A stretch of 19,701 nucleotides of DNA from Alphaproteobacteria bacterium (GCA_947373775.1 CANBZE010000006.1:1-19701), one strand, 5' to 3'. Positions 1 to 7,796 are shown, counted from the stretch's first letter. Numbers and translations: made by a program. The notes: a model not told the origin generated them from the letters alone.

Positions 1-1900
1 GCACGGCCTCCAGCAACGCCGCCGCCGCATCGGCTGCTTGCGGCGGTGCGGAGCGTTCTTGCAGGACCAACGCACCCAGGCGTTTCTGCTTGCGCGCCAG
101 CACACTGCCGGAGACCGGATCAAGGCTCGTCTCCACCGTCTCCTTTATCCGCGCCGTGAGCGCGGCCGGCAGCGCCGCGACATCCAGCGGCGCCGCCATG
201 CGGATCAGCGGCGATGTCTTCATCTCCAACGCCGCCACCGCAAGAAGGTCGGATTTGGCGAGCGGATCGGTCACCGCGAGTCTCGCGCCGCCGCCGCCCG
301 AAAGGCGGAAGCTGCCGGGTTCGCTGCGGCGCTGGGCCAGGCGGTCGGGAAAAGCCGCGGCGATCAGCGGCGCCGGATCGCCCGCGCCCGCCTGCCCTGC
401 GCCGATGCCAAGCCGCGTTCGATACTGCCGCGCCGCCTGGCGGATCGCGTGAACGGCATTGCGGTCGGCTCCAGCAAAGGCGGACGGATCGGCAAGCGCT
501 TCCAGCCGCGTCATGATATCGGCTGGCGTCTCGGCGCCGCGCAGAGGATCGCGGCCTTCCAGCAGCGCGGCGATATCGCAGGCGCGCGCCGCCTGGGCGC
601 TTCCTTCCGCCGCCAGCATCATGGCGGCCAGGCGCGGATGGGCGCCCAAGTTGCTCATCCGCTTGCCAAGGGGCGTGATGCCGCCCGTTTCATCCATGGC
701 GCCAAGATCGGCAAGCAATGTGCGGGACGCGGCAACCGCGCCTTCGGGCGGCGCATCGGGAAAGGCGAGCTTGCCGGGCGGCGTGCCCCAGGCCGCGCAA
801 TCCAGCACCAGGCCGGAAAGCTCAGCCTCGAGGATTTCCGGCCGGTCATGGGGACGCAACCCACGCTGGATCGCAGCAGTCCAAAGCCGGATGGCGATGC
901 CGGGCGCCTCGCGTCCCGCGCGGCCGGCGCGCTGGTCGGCGGCGGCGCGGCTGACACGCTCCGTCGCCAGCCGGGTCAGACCGCTGGCCCCATCAAAGCG
1001 GGGACTGCGGCGAAAACCGCCATCGATGACGATGCGCACACCCGGCACGGTGAGCGAGGTTTCGGCAATCGCGGTGGCCAGCACCACGCGCCGGCCCTGT
1101 GCCGGCCGCAGCGCCAGGTCCTGCGCCGCCGCCGGCAAGTCGCCATGCAGCGGCAATACCAAAGCATCAAGCCCTTCCAGCGCTGCTTCCGTACGGCGGA
1201 TTTCGCCCATGCCCGGCAGGAAGGCGAGAATGTCACCCGGCGCCTCCGCCAGCGCGGCGCGGATGGCGCGCGCCATCGTCTCGGGCAGATCGCGCGCGGT
1301 CGTGATATCGCGCACGGCATGGCGGATTTCCACGGCATGCATGCGTCCGGTGCTTTCCACGATGGGCGCGTTCATGATGGCGCAAAGGCGCGCGCCATCC
1401 AGGGTCGCGGACATGGCCAGCAGCCGCAGCTCGGGCCGCAGCATCGCCTGCGCATCCAGGCACAGCGCCAGCGCCAGGTCGGCTTCCAGCGAACGCTCGT
1501 GGATTTCATCCAGGATGATGGTGGAAACACCCTCCAGACCGGGATCGCCCAGCAGGCGGCGCACCAGCAGGCCCGTCGTCACCACTTCGATGCGCGTGGC
1601 GGCACAGATGGCGCTTTCCAGCCGCGTGCGAAAGCCGACTGTCTGCCCGACCGGCTCGCCGATCAGGCTTGCCATGCGGGTGGCCGCGGCACGGGCGGCC
1701 AGCCGGCGCGGTTCCAGCATCAGGATGCGGCCCTTATTCATGGGCGCAGCATCCAGCAACGCGAGCGGCACCGAGGTGGTCTTGCCCGCACCGGGCGGGG
1801 CGACCAGCACTGCGTTGGGGCCCGCGCTCAACACTTCAAGCAGGCGGGGAATGGATTCCGCTACGGGAAGGTCGGGCACGGAGAAATTGGACAATGACAT
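1..1900 (-). CDS. hrpB: ATP-dependent helicase HrpB (3' end beyond window)
   Basis: DEAH-box RNA helicase of the HrpB family. I translated the minus strand from the ATG at 1900; the frame stays open for 633 codons to the left edge, so the C-terminus is missing (HrpB is usually a little over 800 residues). Visible motifs in order: Walker A APPGAGKT (residues 34-41), the DEAH-variant box DEIH (131-134), motif III SAT (164-166), motif V around TAIAETS (276-282) and motif VI QRAGRAGR (323-330). The DEIH box plus the QRAGRAGR arginine fingers place it in the DEAH helicase group; the compact N-terminus starting directly before Walker A and the overall order fit HrpB rather than HrpA. The physiological RNA substrate of HrpB is poorly known. 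The gene is divergent from the next one and has no visible link to the oxygen-response genes. Long antisense ORFs over it come from GC-rich codon bias. Confidence 0.93.
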   Translation of the reverse strand, partial: MSLSNFSVPDLPVAESIPRLLEVLSAGPNAVLVAPPGAGKTTSVPLALLDAAPMNKGRILMLEPRRLAARAAATRMASLIGEPVGQTVGFRTRLESAICAATRIEVVTTGLLVRRLLGDPGLEGVSTIILDEIHERSLEADLALALCLDAQAMLRPELRLLAMSATLDGARLCAIMNAPIVESTGRMHAVEIRHAVRDITTARDLPETMARAIRAALAEAPGDILAFLPGMGEIRRTEAALEGLDALVLPLHGDLPAAAQDLALRPAQGRRVVLATAIAETSLTVPGVRIVIDGGFRRSPRFDGASGLTRLATERVSRAAADQRAGRAGREAPGIAIRLWTAAIQRGLRPHDRPEILEAELSGLVLDCAAWGTPPGKLAFPDAPPEGAVAASRTLLADLGAMDETGGITPLGKRMSNLGAHPRLAAMMLAAEGSAQAARACDIAALLEGRDPLRGAETPADIMTRLEALADPSAFAGADRNAVHAIRQAARQYRTRLGIGAGQAGAGDPAPLIAAAFPDRLAQRRSEPGSFRLSGGGGARLAVTDPLAKSDLLAVAALEMKTSPLIRMAAPLDVAALPAALTARIKETVETSLDPVSGSVLARKQKRLGALVLQERSAPPQAADAAAALLEAV

Positions 1901-1983
1901 GAGAGTGGTGGGCCTGCCGCGCCGTGCAGCGGCGCCATGAAATGAAATTGGTGGGCCCGCCAGAACCCACGGCTCGATAAAAT

Positions 1984-1999
1984 ATCTGATCGCTCAGAT
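1984..1999. repeat. Perfect 16-bp dyad between hrpB and the TPR gene
   Basis: ATCTGA-TCGC-TCAGAT is a perfect inverted repeat with 6-bp arms and a 4-bp spacer in the 163-bp divergent intergenic region. It is AT-rich compared with its surroundings. No T-run follows, so it is more like an operator than a terminator. I do not recognise the cognate regulator; it lacks the TTGAT half-site of a FixK box. Confidence 0.4.
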
Positions 2000-2063
2000 G
2001 CTTACTAGGCCGATCCCTGCTCAGGCCCGCTGACACGGCCTTGGGTTTGCGCTATGGGACGGC

Positions 2064-3455
2064 GTGGACCTCCAGGCCCTCTATAATCAGGCGATAGCAG
2101 CACACCGGCAGGGCGACCTGGCCGGAGCCGAACAGGCCTATCTCCACCTGTTGGCGATGGAGCCAAACAACCCCCAGATCCGCCATCCCCTTGGCGTGCT
2201 GCGCGCGCAGCAAGGCCGCGTGGATGAGGCGCTTGCACTGCTGGAAGGCGTGGTGGCGGAAGTTGCGCCAGATGCGGGCCTTTTGAAGGACTATGCCCTG
2301 GTGCTGGCCGGCGCCGGGCGCAATCACGAGGCGTTGGCGGCGTTTGATCGCGCATCGGCACTGAGGCCAGGGGATCTGGAACTGGCCCAACTGCGCATCG
2401 ATGTGCTTCTGCGGCTGGGGCGCCACGCAGACGCGCTGGTCGCCACCGGCCAGCCGTTGGATTTACGCCCCCAGGACGTCATCCTTCTGCATCAGCGCGG
2501 CCGGGCGCTGGCCGGACTTGGCCGTCATGCCGACGCGGAAGCCTGCTTCGCGCGCGTCCTGCAGCTCAAGCCGGACTCCGAAGCAGCACTCTATGAACGG
2601 GGCACGGCATTGGCGGCGCAGCACCGGATCGCCGAATGGTTCGCGTCGTTCCACGCCTTCGCGCAGAATGAAACGAATGCCGGGCCGGCTGGCGGCGGCC
2701 CGACCTTGGCGCGCCACAATGCCGAGCAGCAGGCCTGGCACCGGGAGCGGGGCGTATCGCCCCGTCCCGGCCTGCATATCGAAAGCGGCGAGCGGCTGGC
2801 AGGCCGCGCGGTCAATCCCGTCAACGCCGGGGACGCGAGGAGGCAATGGCGCGAAAACCGTCCGCAGGTCGTGGTGATCGACAATCTCCTGACCGACGAA
2901 GCGCTGGCCGCATTGCGCCTCTTCTGCCTGGGCTCGACCGTGTGGCGCACCGGTTATGACGGCTATATGGGCGCCTTTCCCGAGTACGGCTTTTCCGCAC
3001 CGCTGCTGGCGCAAATCGCGGAGGAATTTCGCAGCGTCTTTTCCGGGATATGCGGCGATCTTCCCCTGAAATATGCCTGGGCCTTCAAGTATGACAGCAC
3101 CATGGAAGGCGTCCACATCCATGCCGATGATGCGGTGGTGAACGTCAATTTTTGGATCACGCCGGACGAGGCCAATCTCGATCCCGACAGCGGCGGGCTG
3201 CTGGTGTGGGACGTGGCGGCGCCGCCGAGCTGGGACTTCACAAAATTCGCCGGCGAACAGCCGGCGATACGCGATTATCTGGCACAGAACGACGCCAAAT
3301 CCATCGCTGTGCCCTATCGCGCCAACCGGGCGGTGATTTTCGATTCCGCGCTTCTTCACCAGACCAACAAGGTCCGGTTCAAGGATGGTTATAGCAACCG
3401 GCGCATCAACCTCACCTTGCTCTATGGCGAGCGGAACACCGGCACGCCCGGCTGA
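2064..3455 (+). CDS. TPR-repeat protein with C-terminal 2OG-Fe(II) oxygenase-like domain
   Basis: 463 residues, starting at a GTG; an in-frame TGA at 2031-2033 limits any earlier start, and a weak GGGAC lies just upstream. Residues 1 to about 230 read as tandem tetratricopeptide repeats: alternating helices with the A..G....A pattern, for example GDLAGAEQAYLHLL near the start and GRHADAEACFARVLQL later. Residues about 265-460 look like a double-stranded beta-helix dioxygenase: HIHAD (351-355) offers the H353-x-D355 iron pair, H432 in LLHQTN the distal histidine, and R446/R447 in SNRRINLTLL the 2-oxoglutarate-binding arginine. The family suggests oxidation or hydroxylation of a substrate held by the TPR part. 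No signal peptide is visible, so it is probably cytoplasmic. The substrate cannot be told from sequence. It appears monocistronic: the next gene is convergent. Confidence 0.8.
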   Translation: MDLQALYNQAIAAHRQGDLAGAEQAYLHLLAMEPNNPQIRHPLGVLRAQQGRVDEALALLEGVVAEVAPDAGLLKDYALVLAGAGRNHEALAAFDRASALRPGDLELAQLRIDVLLRLGRHADALVATGQPLDLRPQDVILLHQRGRALAGLGRHADAEACFARVLQLKPDSEAALYERGTALAAQHRIAEWFASFHAFAQNETNAGPAGGGPTLARHNAEQQAWHRERGVSPRPGLHIESGERLAGRAVNPVNAGDARRQWRENRPQVVVIDNLLTDEALAALRLFCLGSTVWRTGYDGYMGAFPEYGFSAPLLAQIAEEFRSVFSGICGDLPLKYAWAFKYDSTMEGVHIHADDAVVNVNFWITPDEANLDPDSGGLLVWDVAAPPSWDFTKFAGEQPAIRDYLAQNDAKSIAVPYRANRAVIFDSALLHQTNKVRFKDGYSNRRINLTLLYGERNTGTPG

Positions 3456-3635
3456 ATTGGATCAAGCGGCAAACCAACATGCTTGCCGCGCAGGGCGCAC
3501 GGCTGAAGGCACTGATCAACAGTGTCTTGAGTCGAACAATGAGCAGTCGTTCAAACATGTAAATGTGAAGAACCGCATGGCAGCTGCGCCTGCACGGTGG
3601 ACGACGAGCTGGCGACAGGACCAGCCTTGTGGCCG

Positions 3636-4070
3636 TCAGAAGTGCTCGCCCTGGCGAAAGGGCCCATGCCGGGTTGCTGCCCCCACCAGATAGGCGGTGG
3701 ACCAGCCGATCAGCAGGAAGCCATTGATGCCCTCCAGCGCGGTCAGCAACCGCCATGCCGGGTCAACGTGTATTTCGCCATAGCCGACTGTCGAGAACAT
3801 GGCGGTGGAAAGATACAGCGCGTCCGAGAAGGTCCTGGTGGCGCCAAGCAGGTCATAGGCGACTGCCCAGCTCCAGACCTCAAGCGTGAGGATGCCCAGG
3901 ATGCCCAGCACCGTGCCGGTCATCACCATGGTCCGCCCCACGTCATGGTTTTGAAATCCAAGCCAGCGTGCCAGCGGCGGTGTCGTAGCTCCGATCAGGA
4001 TGAGCCCCACGGTATGGATCAGAACCGTAAGTGCGACCAACCCGGAGCCGGCGGCAAGATCATGCAACAT
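3636..4070 (-). CDS. Small potassium-channel-like pore protein
   Basis: 144 residues. Hydrophobic segments lie at about 10-30, 47-71 and 108-131, with a pore loop between the last two carrying TVGYGE (94-99), close to the K+ selectivity filter TVGYGD. This fits the Ion_trans_2 pore-domain family of two-helix channels, with one extra N-terminal helix and no cytoplasmic RCK/TrkA_N gating domain. The last filter-motif residue is Glu instead of the common Asp, a tolerated variant in some bacterial channels. The ATG at 4070 follows a FixK-type box by only 34 bp (box at 4104-4117), so the gene is probably switched on at low oxygen. No good ribosome-binding site precedes the ATG, and the expected transcription start falls almost on it, so a leaderless mRNA is possible. 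K+ selectivity is inferred, not shown. Confidence 0.82.
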   Translation of the reverse strand: MLHDLAAGSGLVALTVLIHTVGLILIGATTPPLARWLGFQNHDVGRTMVMTGTVLGILGILTLEVWSWAVAYDLLGATRTFSDALYLSTAMFSTVGYGEIHVDPAWRLLTALEGINGFLLIGWSTAYLVGAATRHGPFRQGEHF

Positions 4071-4103
4071 GCGGCCACTTTAAGGCCGCCTCTCTGCCTG
4101 TCT

Positions 4104-4117
4104 TTGCGCCACATCAA
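4104..4117 (-). promoter_or_regulatory. FixK/FNR-type box upstream of the channel gene
   Basis: The minus strand reads TTGATGTGGCGCAA: a perfect left half TTGAT, a 4-bp spacer and a right half CGCAA (3 of 5 matches to ATCAA). It differs by one base from the box at 6062-6075, and it lies in the 51-bp gap between the channel start and the peptidase stop. Its orientation and distance (34 bp to the ATG) suit activation of the channel gene. If the box is centred near -41.5, transcription would start at about 4069-4070. Confidence 0.7.
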
Positions 4118-4121
4118 AGAA

Positions 4122-4655
4122 TTACCAGGTACGGACCCGGCCCACATCAACATGGACAAAGTCGGATGCGGGGTAGTAGCCGACGCCGCCGCCACGTTGC
4201 GCCAGCGCCGCGGTATGCACCGCGGCCAGCGAGCGGCCGGCGATACGGATGTCGATCGCCATTCCCTGCATGTGCAGGCTCTTGGAGGCAACGCCGGAAT
4301 GCTCATGTTCGCCGCGCAACAACGCATTCGTCGTGGGCGAGCGATAGCCGGATATCACGGTAACCGGCTCGGCAGTCTCCAGGCGGGTGCGCAGCAATGA
4401 AAGCAGGTCCAGCAACTGGGGGGCGATGGGGTGCACGTCGCCGGAGCGAAAATCGCGCAGTACATGGTTCACTTGCGCCAGCGCATCCGGCAAATACTGC
4501 CCTTCGGCCCAATATTCGACCTTCAGCTTCTCGCCGGTATGGATGTTGTCAAACGCCAGCAGGCGGGCGCCGGGTTGGTTGGCGAGCGCCGGACGCGACG
4601 CAAGCAGGCTGGCGCCTGCTCCGGCAAGAAAATGGCGGCGGCCAAACATGGACAT
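4122..4655 (-). CDS. Tat-exported M15/DUF882 (YcbK-type) peptidoglycan peptidase
   Basis: 177 residues from the ATG at 4655, chosen because AGGTAAGG precedes it and because it gives a twin-arginine signal: GRRHFLAGAGASLLA (5-19) with a likely cut after ALA (23-25). The mature part is a DUF882/peptidase M15 domain. Zinc ligands are visible as H128 and D135 in SLHMQGMAID and H168 in FVHVDVG, with the usual SGYRSP segment at 102-107. Members are periplasmic and act on, or bind, peptidoglycan crosslinks (E. coli YcbK/MepK is a related D,D/L,D-endopeptidase). It lies 62 bp downstream of an L,D-transpeptidase on the same strand, so the pair probably makes and cuts crosslinks as one unit. A longer form with an upstream TTG start (4712) is possible but would bury the Tat motif. 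Confidence 0.88.
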   Translation of the reverse strand: MSMFGRRHFLAGAGASLLASRPALANQPGARLLAFDNIHTGEKLKVEYWAEGQYLPDALAQVNHVLRDFRSGDVHPIAPQLLDLLSLLRTRLETAEPVTVISGYRSPTTNALLRGEHEHSGVASKSLHMQGMAIDIRIAGRSLAAVHTAALAQRGGGVGYYPASDFVHVDVGRVRTW

Positions 4656-4717
4656 GCATGCCTTACCTGTTGGCAGAAGCACTTTCCTAGCAGGTGGGTA
4701 TTTTCGCAGCAAACATT

Positions 4718-6028
4718 TTACCCTTTGTTGCAGGCGTCAAGATTGGCCGCGATCCGCACGGTTTGCGTCCGCATGGCCGGAATCATCCGTTTGTCCCGGC
4801 CATAGATGTCAGGAAGGAATTTCAATTCACCACCGGCGCCGGCATAAGCGGTCCAGTAAAGAAAATAGACTGGCAGCTTTCGCTGAAGCGGCAGGTATTT
4901 CGTTTCTCCCTGGGCAATTGCCTGGGTGATCCGTTCGACGGCGCTGAGGTCTGCTGCCAGTGTATAGGACGCCAGGGGCAGGATCTGCTCGACACGGACG
5001 CAACCATGGCTGGCGGCGCGGGACGGCCGGTCAAAGGCCGATTGCCCTGGCGTGTCATGCAGGTAGACATCGAACCGGTTTGGCAGTTCGATCTTGATGC
5101 GGCCCAGAGGGTTGTGCGCGCCCGGAAATTGACGAATGCGATAGGGAAAGGTGCCGGCGCGGACCGCGCGCCAATTGACGCCAAGACCGTGCGGATCGCC
5201 CGCCGGACCATCGAGCAGAACCATGTCCTGGCCGGCCAGATAGGCATGATTGCGTTTCAGTTTGGGCAGGATTTCCTTGGCCGCTATGGAATGCGGAACG
5301 GTCCAGGGCGGATTGATGGTCACTCCGGCGCCCTCCGCCCGCAGGATCGGCGTGCGATTGTCGGGACGTCCGACGATCACCCGGGAGGTCAGAACCATTT
5401 TTCCGCCCAGCCATAGCTGCAGTTGCGCGTCGGCGGCGTTGATGACAATCCGGTCCGGTTCCAGCGAGGTGGGTAGCCAGCGCCAGCGTTCCATGTTGGC
5501 GGCAATGACGTCCGCAGGCTGTGCGTTGCGCGCCAGCGCGGCTTTCAGGGCCGCATAATCCGAATATTGCGGCGCCAGCGAAGCCAGCATGGCAGCGAGA
5601 CGGCCTTGGCGCAATGCGTCGTTCAGCAAAGCCGGCAAGTCGGGGGACCGCGGCGGCAGAGCGACGTCGTCATCGAGCGACTCCAGGTCGGGACGGCCGA
5701 CCGCCAGGTCGCGCATATATCGCAGCACAGCGGTGCTGATCGCGACGTCGTCCGCCACCACGTTACCGCTGTTCAGAAAAACGCCGTAACGGTCAGGATC
5801 GAGCCCTTCACTGGCAGCATCTGAGAGCACGCGGACCGCCAGCTTGGCATCGGCGGTGGAACCCCAGGCCAGGGCGCCATTGCGCTCCAGGTAGAACTGC
5901 CGGGTCAGCCCACCATCCGATGTTGAGGCCAACGCTGTCTCCAGCGGAGGTGCAAAGCTGGCCGGCTGCGCCGCCGCCGGGCCGCATATCAGCAACAGGA
6001 CTGAGAAAATCAAAGGGCGCCAAGGCAT
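4718..6028 (-). CDS. Periplasmic L,D-transpeptidase, YkuD/YcbB type
   Basis: 436 residues from the ATG at 6028. An N-terminal signal peptide is clear: MPWRP, a hydrophobic stretch, then a likely cut near PAAAQ. The C-terminal half carries the YkuD catalytic signature HD...SHGCVRV; the nucleophile is C343, preceded by S340, H341 and G342. INPPWTVP and the long region before it match the YcbB-like scaffold of these enzymes. It forms 3-3 (L,D) peptide crosslinks in peptidoglycan. At 436 residues it is shorter than E. coli YcbB (about 615), and I do not see a clear separate peptidoglycan-binding domain. It is followed by the M15/DUF882 peptidase. A FixK-type box lies 34 bp upstream of this ATG but points towards the divergent quinone reductase; control of both genes is possible. 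A TTG at 6046 could add six residues. Confidence 0.9.
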   Translation of the reverse strand: MPWRPLIFSVLLLICGPAAAQPASFAPPLETALASTSDGGLTRQFYLERNGALAWGSTADAKLAVRVLSDAASEGLDPDRYGVFLNSGNVVADDVAISTAVLRYMRDLAVGRPDLESLDDDVALPPRSPDLPALLNDALRQGRLAAMLASLAPQYSDYAALKAALARNAQPADVIAANMERWRWLPTSLEPDRIVINAADAQLQLWLGGKMVLTSRVIVGRPDNRTPILRAEGAGVTINPPWTVPHSIAAKEILPKLKRNHAYLAGQDMVLLDGPAGDPHGLGVNWRAVRAGTFPYRIRQFPGAHNPLGRIKIELPNRFDVYLHDTPGQSAFDRPSRAASHGCVRVEQILPLASYTLAADLSAVERITQAIAQGETKYLPLQRKLPVYFLYWTAYAGAGGELKFLPDIYGRDKRMIPAMRTQTVRIAANLDACNKG

Positions 6029-6061
6029 GAACGCATTTTCGGTCAAAAACCCAGCCCTGCC

Positions 6062-6075
6062 TTGATTTGGCGCAA
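6062..6075 (+). promoter_or_regulatory. FixK/FNR-type box between L,D-transpeptidase and quinone reductase
   Basis: TTGATTTGGCGCAA: perfect TTGAT, 4-bp spacer, then CGCAA. It lies 45 bp before the GTG at 6121. With the box centred at -41.5, the start would fall near 6110, and TAACTT (6098-6103, four matches to TATAAT) is correctly placed as a -10. On the other strand GAAAAT (6040-6035) is equally well placed for the transpeptidase, so the promoter may be bidirectional. Confidence 0.68.
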
Positions 6076-6120
6076 AGCGGCAGGAAACAAGCCGCCCTAA
6101 CTTTACGGCAGGAGAAAGCC

Positions 6121-6726
6121 GTGAAGCACGCCATCATATTTGCCCATCCCTGCGCGGAGAGTTTCACCGGATCGGTCGCGCAGGCCTATGCCAGAGCCTG
6201 TGAGGCGCAGGGACATACCACGGTCATGCGCGATCTCTACCGCATGGGCTTCGATCCTTGCCTCAAGGCCGGGGAATTGCCATTCGCCAATCCCTTCTGC
6301 CCCGAGCCCGACGTCGTGATCGAACGCAGCCTGCTGAAGGATTGTGAGGTTTTCGCCTTCGTCTATCCGCTCTGGCTGAATTCTCCGCCGGCGATCATCA
6401 AGGGGTATCTGGAGCGGGTATTCGGCTTCGGCTTCGCCTATGGCGCGGGCAGACACAGCTACAGCCCCCTGCTGACGGGCCGCAACCTGATCAGCTTCAG
6501 TTCCAGCGGCGCGCCGGCGGGGTGGATCAAACAGATCGGCGCGCTGGACGCGGTGCAAAACCTGTTCGACGACTACTTCGCCAGCCTGTGCGGCATGAAG
6601 GCCCTGGCGCATGTCCATGTCGGCGGCGTGGTACCGGGAGCCAGCGCCGACTTCATCAACGCGCGGTTGCGGGAGGTCGAGCACAAGGTGATCGAGCATT
6701 TTGGGAGAGAAACATGTCACTCATGA
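6121..6726 (+). CDS. Flavodoxin-fold NAD(P)H:quinone oxidoreductase (NQO/KefF-like)
   Basis: 201 residues. The GTG at 6121 is chosen because GGAGAAAG sits just upstream. The N-terminus HAIIFAHPCAESF is the FMN-binding first strand and loop of the Flavodoxin_2 family, and FVYPLWLNSPPAIIKGYLER followed by GFAYG is the characteristic second flavin and substrate segment of NAD(P)H quinone reductases and KefF-type proteins. Such enzymes reduce quinones or related electrophiles with two electrons from NAD(P)H; the substrate here is unknown. No signal peptide or membrane segment is visible, so it is cytoplasmic. The preceding FixK-type box suggests low-oxygen induction. It overlaps the next gene by 13 bp, so the two are translationally coupled. 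Confidence 0.87.
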   Translation: MKHAIIFAHPCAESFTGSVAQAYARACEAQGHTTVMRDLYRMGFDPCLKAGELPFANPFCPEPDVVIERSLLKDCEVFAFVYPLWLNSPPAIIKGYLERVFGFGFAYGAGRHSYSPLLTGRNLISFSSSGAPAGWIKQIGALDAVQNLFDDYFASLCGMKALAHVHVGGVVPGASADFINARLREVEHKVIEHFGRETCHS

Positions 6727-7145
6727 CCATCCGTCTCGAACTGGGCCGCACCAGCGAGGCGCCCCAAGGCGATCCACGCCGTGGCTATGAATTTGTCGCC
6801 CCGCTCAACCAGCATGGCCATCTGGACGGCGCGGCCTGGTTGACGGAAAAAGACAAATGCACGGTCCGCAATTTTCGTCCCGGCCAGGAAGACCGCAAGG
6901 GGCTGTTGCGCCGGGTCGGTCGCGGCTGGCGCTTTGACTACCAGCCCGGACGGGAAGACGACGAGCCTTTTTTCAAACTCGACAGGCACGTTATTGCGCC
7001 CGGCTTCTACGTCACTGTTACGGAAGACGATGGCGTTCCGCGCCCTTTTAGAGTTATTGCGGTCACCGGGTTGAAGGTGCCGGGGCTGAAGGCCGATAGC
7101 GTGGAACCCCGGACCGGAATCGGCACAATCACCCGCCAGCTTTAA
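6714..7145 (+). CDS. Conserved-looking protein of unknown function, coupled to quinone reductase
   Basis: 143 residues. The ATG at 6714 follows GGGAGAGAAAC, a good ribosome-binding site, and lies inside the end of the quinone reductase gene (13-bp overlap in another frame). I do not recognise the family. The sequence is soluble, charged and rich in Arg, Asp and Gly, with no signal peptide, membrane helix or cysteine cluster; its single Cys is in KDKCTVRNF. Short beta-strand-like stretches such as GFYVTVTED and PFRVIAVT suggest a small all-beta fold. Coding is supported by the start context, the coupling and the alternating charged/hydrophobic pattern. Its partner suggests an accessory role for the reductase or in the low-oxygen response, but that is only inference. 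Confidence 0.75.
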   Translation: MSLMTIRLELGRTSEAPQGDPRRGYEFVAPLNQHGHLDGAAWLTEKDKCTVRNFRPGQEDRKGLLRRVGRGWRFDYQPGREDDEPFFKLDRHVIAPGFYVTVTEDDGVPRPFRVIAVTGLKVPGLKADSVEPRTGIGTITRQL

Positions 7146-7190
7146 CCCGGTCAGAAGGGCGGCCGGCACCCGAACATGCAGGCCTGCCCC

Positions 7191-7796
7191 CTACCCGGCC
7201 GAAATCACCATCCGCACCAGCTCCGACAGGCTCGACGCGCCCATCTTGGTCATCACATTGGCCCGATGCACTTCGATCGTGCGCGGGCTGATGCCCAGGT
7301 CATAAGCGATGGTCTTGTTGGGATACCCCGCCAAAAGGCCGTCAAGCACTTCCTTCTCCCGAACGGTGAGAATGGCCAGGCGCTTGTGAACTTCGGTCGT
7401 TTCCCGGCCCGGACCGCCTGTTTTTCTTCCATGCTCAAAGGCCACCTCAATCGCCCCCAGGAGTACCTCGTCAGAAAAGGGCTTTTCGATGAAATCCACC
7501 GCGCCTTCTTTCATTGCTGCTACCGCCAGAGCTACATCGGCATGCCCTGTCATGACCACCACCGGCAGGTGAGGCCCCTGCCGGTTGAGGCGCCGCAGCA
7601 GTTCCAGCCCATCAATTCCAGGCATGCGCACATCGCTGACGACACATCCGGACTGCAAATCGTCGCATTTTTCCAGAAAGGCCGAGGCAGAATCATAGAC
7701 TTTCACCGCCATGCCAGCGGTTCCCAGCAGAAAGGCGACCGCACGGCGCACGTCCTCGTCGTCGTCGATGAGGTGAACAACTCCGCTAACGGGCAT
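7191..7796 (-). CDS. fixJ: Response regulator FixJ
   Basis: 201 residues. The receiver domain (about 5-120) has the acidic pocket D11/D12, phospho-acceptor D55 in [10 protein letters not shown]83 and K105 in EKPF. The C-terminal LuxR/GerE helix-turn-helix (about 138-197) shows [20 protein letters not shown] and [18 protein letters not shown]. Domain order, length and close link to FixL identify FixJ, the response regulator that turns on fixK at low oxygen. The ATG at 7796 lies inside the 3' end of fixL (11-bp overlap), so the two are co-transcribed and coupled. A sequence resembling a FixJ site is found upstream of fixK at 10806-10821. Confidence 0.95.
   Translation of the reverse strand: MPVSGVVHLIDDDEDVRRAVAFLLGTAGMAVKVYDSASAFLEKCDDLQSGCVVSDVRMPGIDGLELLRRLNRQGPHLPVVVMTGHADVALAVAAMKEGAVDFIEKPFSDEVLLGAIEVAFEHGRKTGGPGRETTEVHKRLAILTVREKEVLDGLLAGYPNKTIAYDLGISPRTIEVHRANVMTKMGASSLSELVRMVISAG

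Noticed and set aside
38..1940. Very long plus-strand ORFs (619 and 493 codons) across hrpB
   Set aside because: They are antisense shadows of hrpB: Arg/Ala/Gly-rich with no motif, while the minus strand shows all helicase motifs.
1948..1983. Sigma-70 promoter for the TPR gene (TTGGTG and TAAAAT)
   Set aside because: The spacing is about 24 bp, well outside the usual 16-18.
2463..3359. 298-codon minus-strand ORF
   Set aside because: Antisense to the TPR/oxygenase gene; no recognisable domain and a composition expected from GC-rich reverse frames.
3452..3465. CTGAATTGGATCAA as a FixK box
   Set aside because: The left half has two mismatches (CTGAA versus TTGAT), it overlaps the TPR stop codon, and no gene follows on the plus strand.
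3510..3524. CACTG-ATCAA-CAGTG hairpin as a terminator
   Set aside because: Only 5-bp arms and no T-run; too weak to call.
7160..7201. Terminator between the convergent unknown gene and fixJ (CGGCCGG...CCGGCCG, with the palindrome GCAGGCCTGC inside)
   Set aside because: The loop is long, no T-run is present and one arm overlaps the fixJ stop; in a GC-rich genome this is not convincing.
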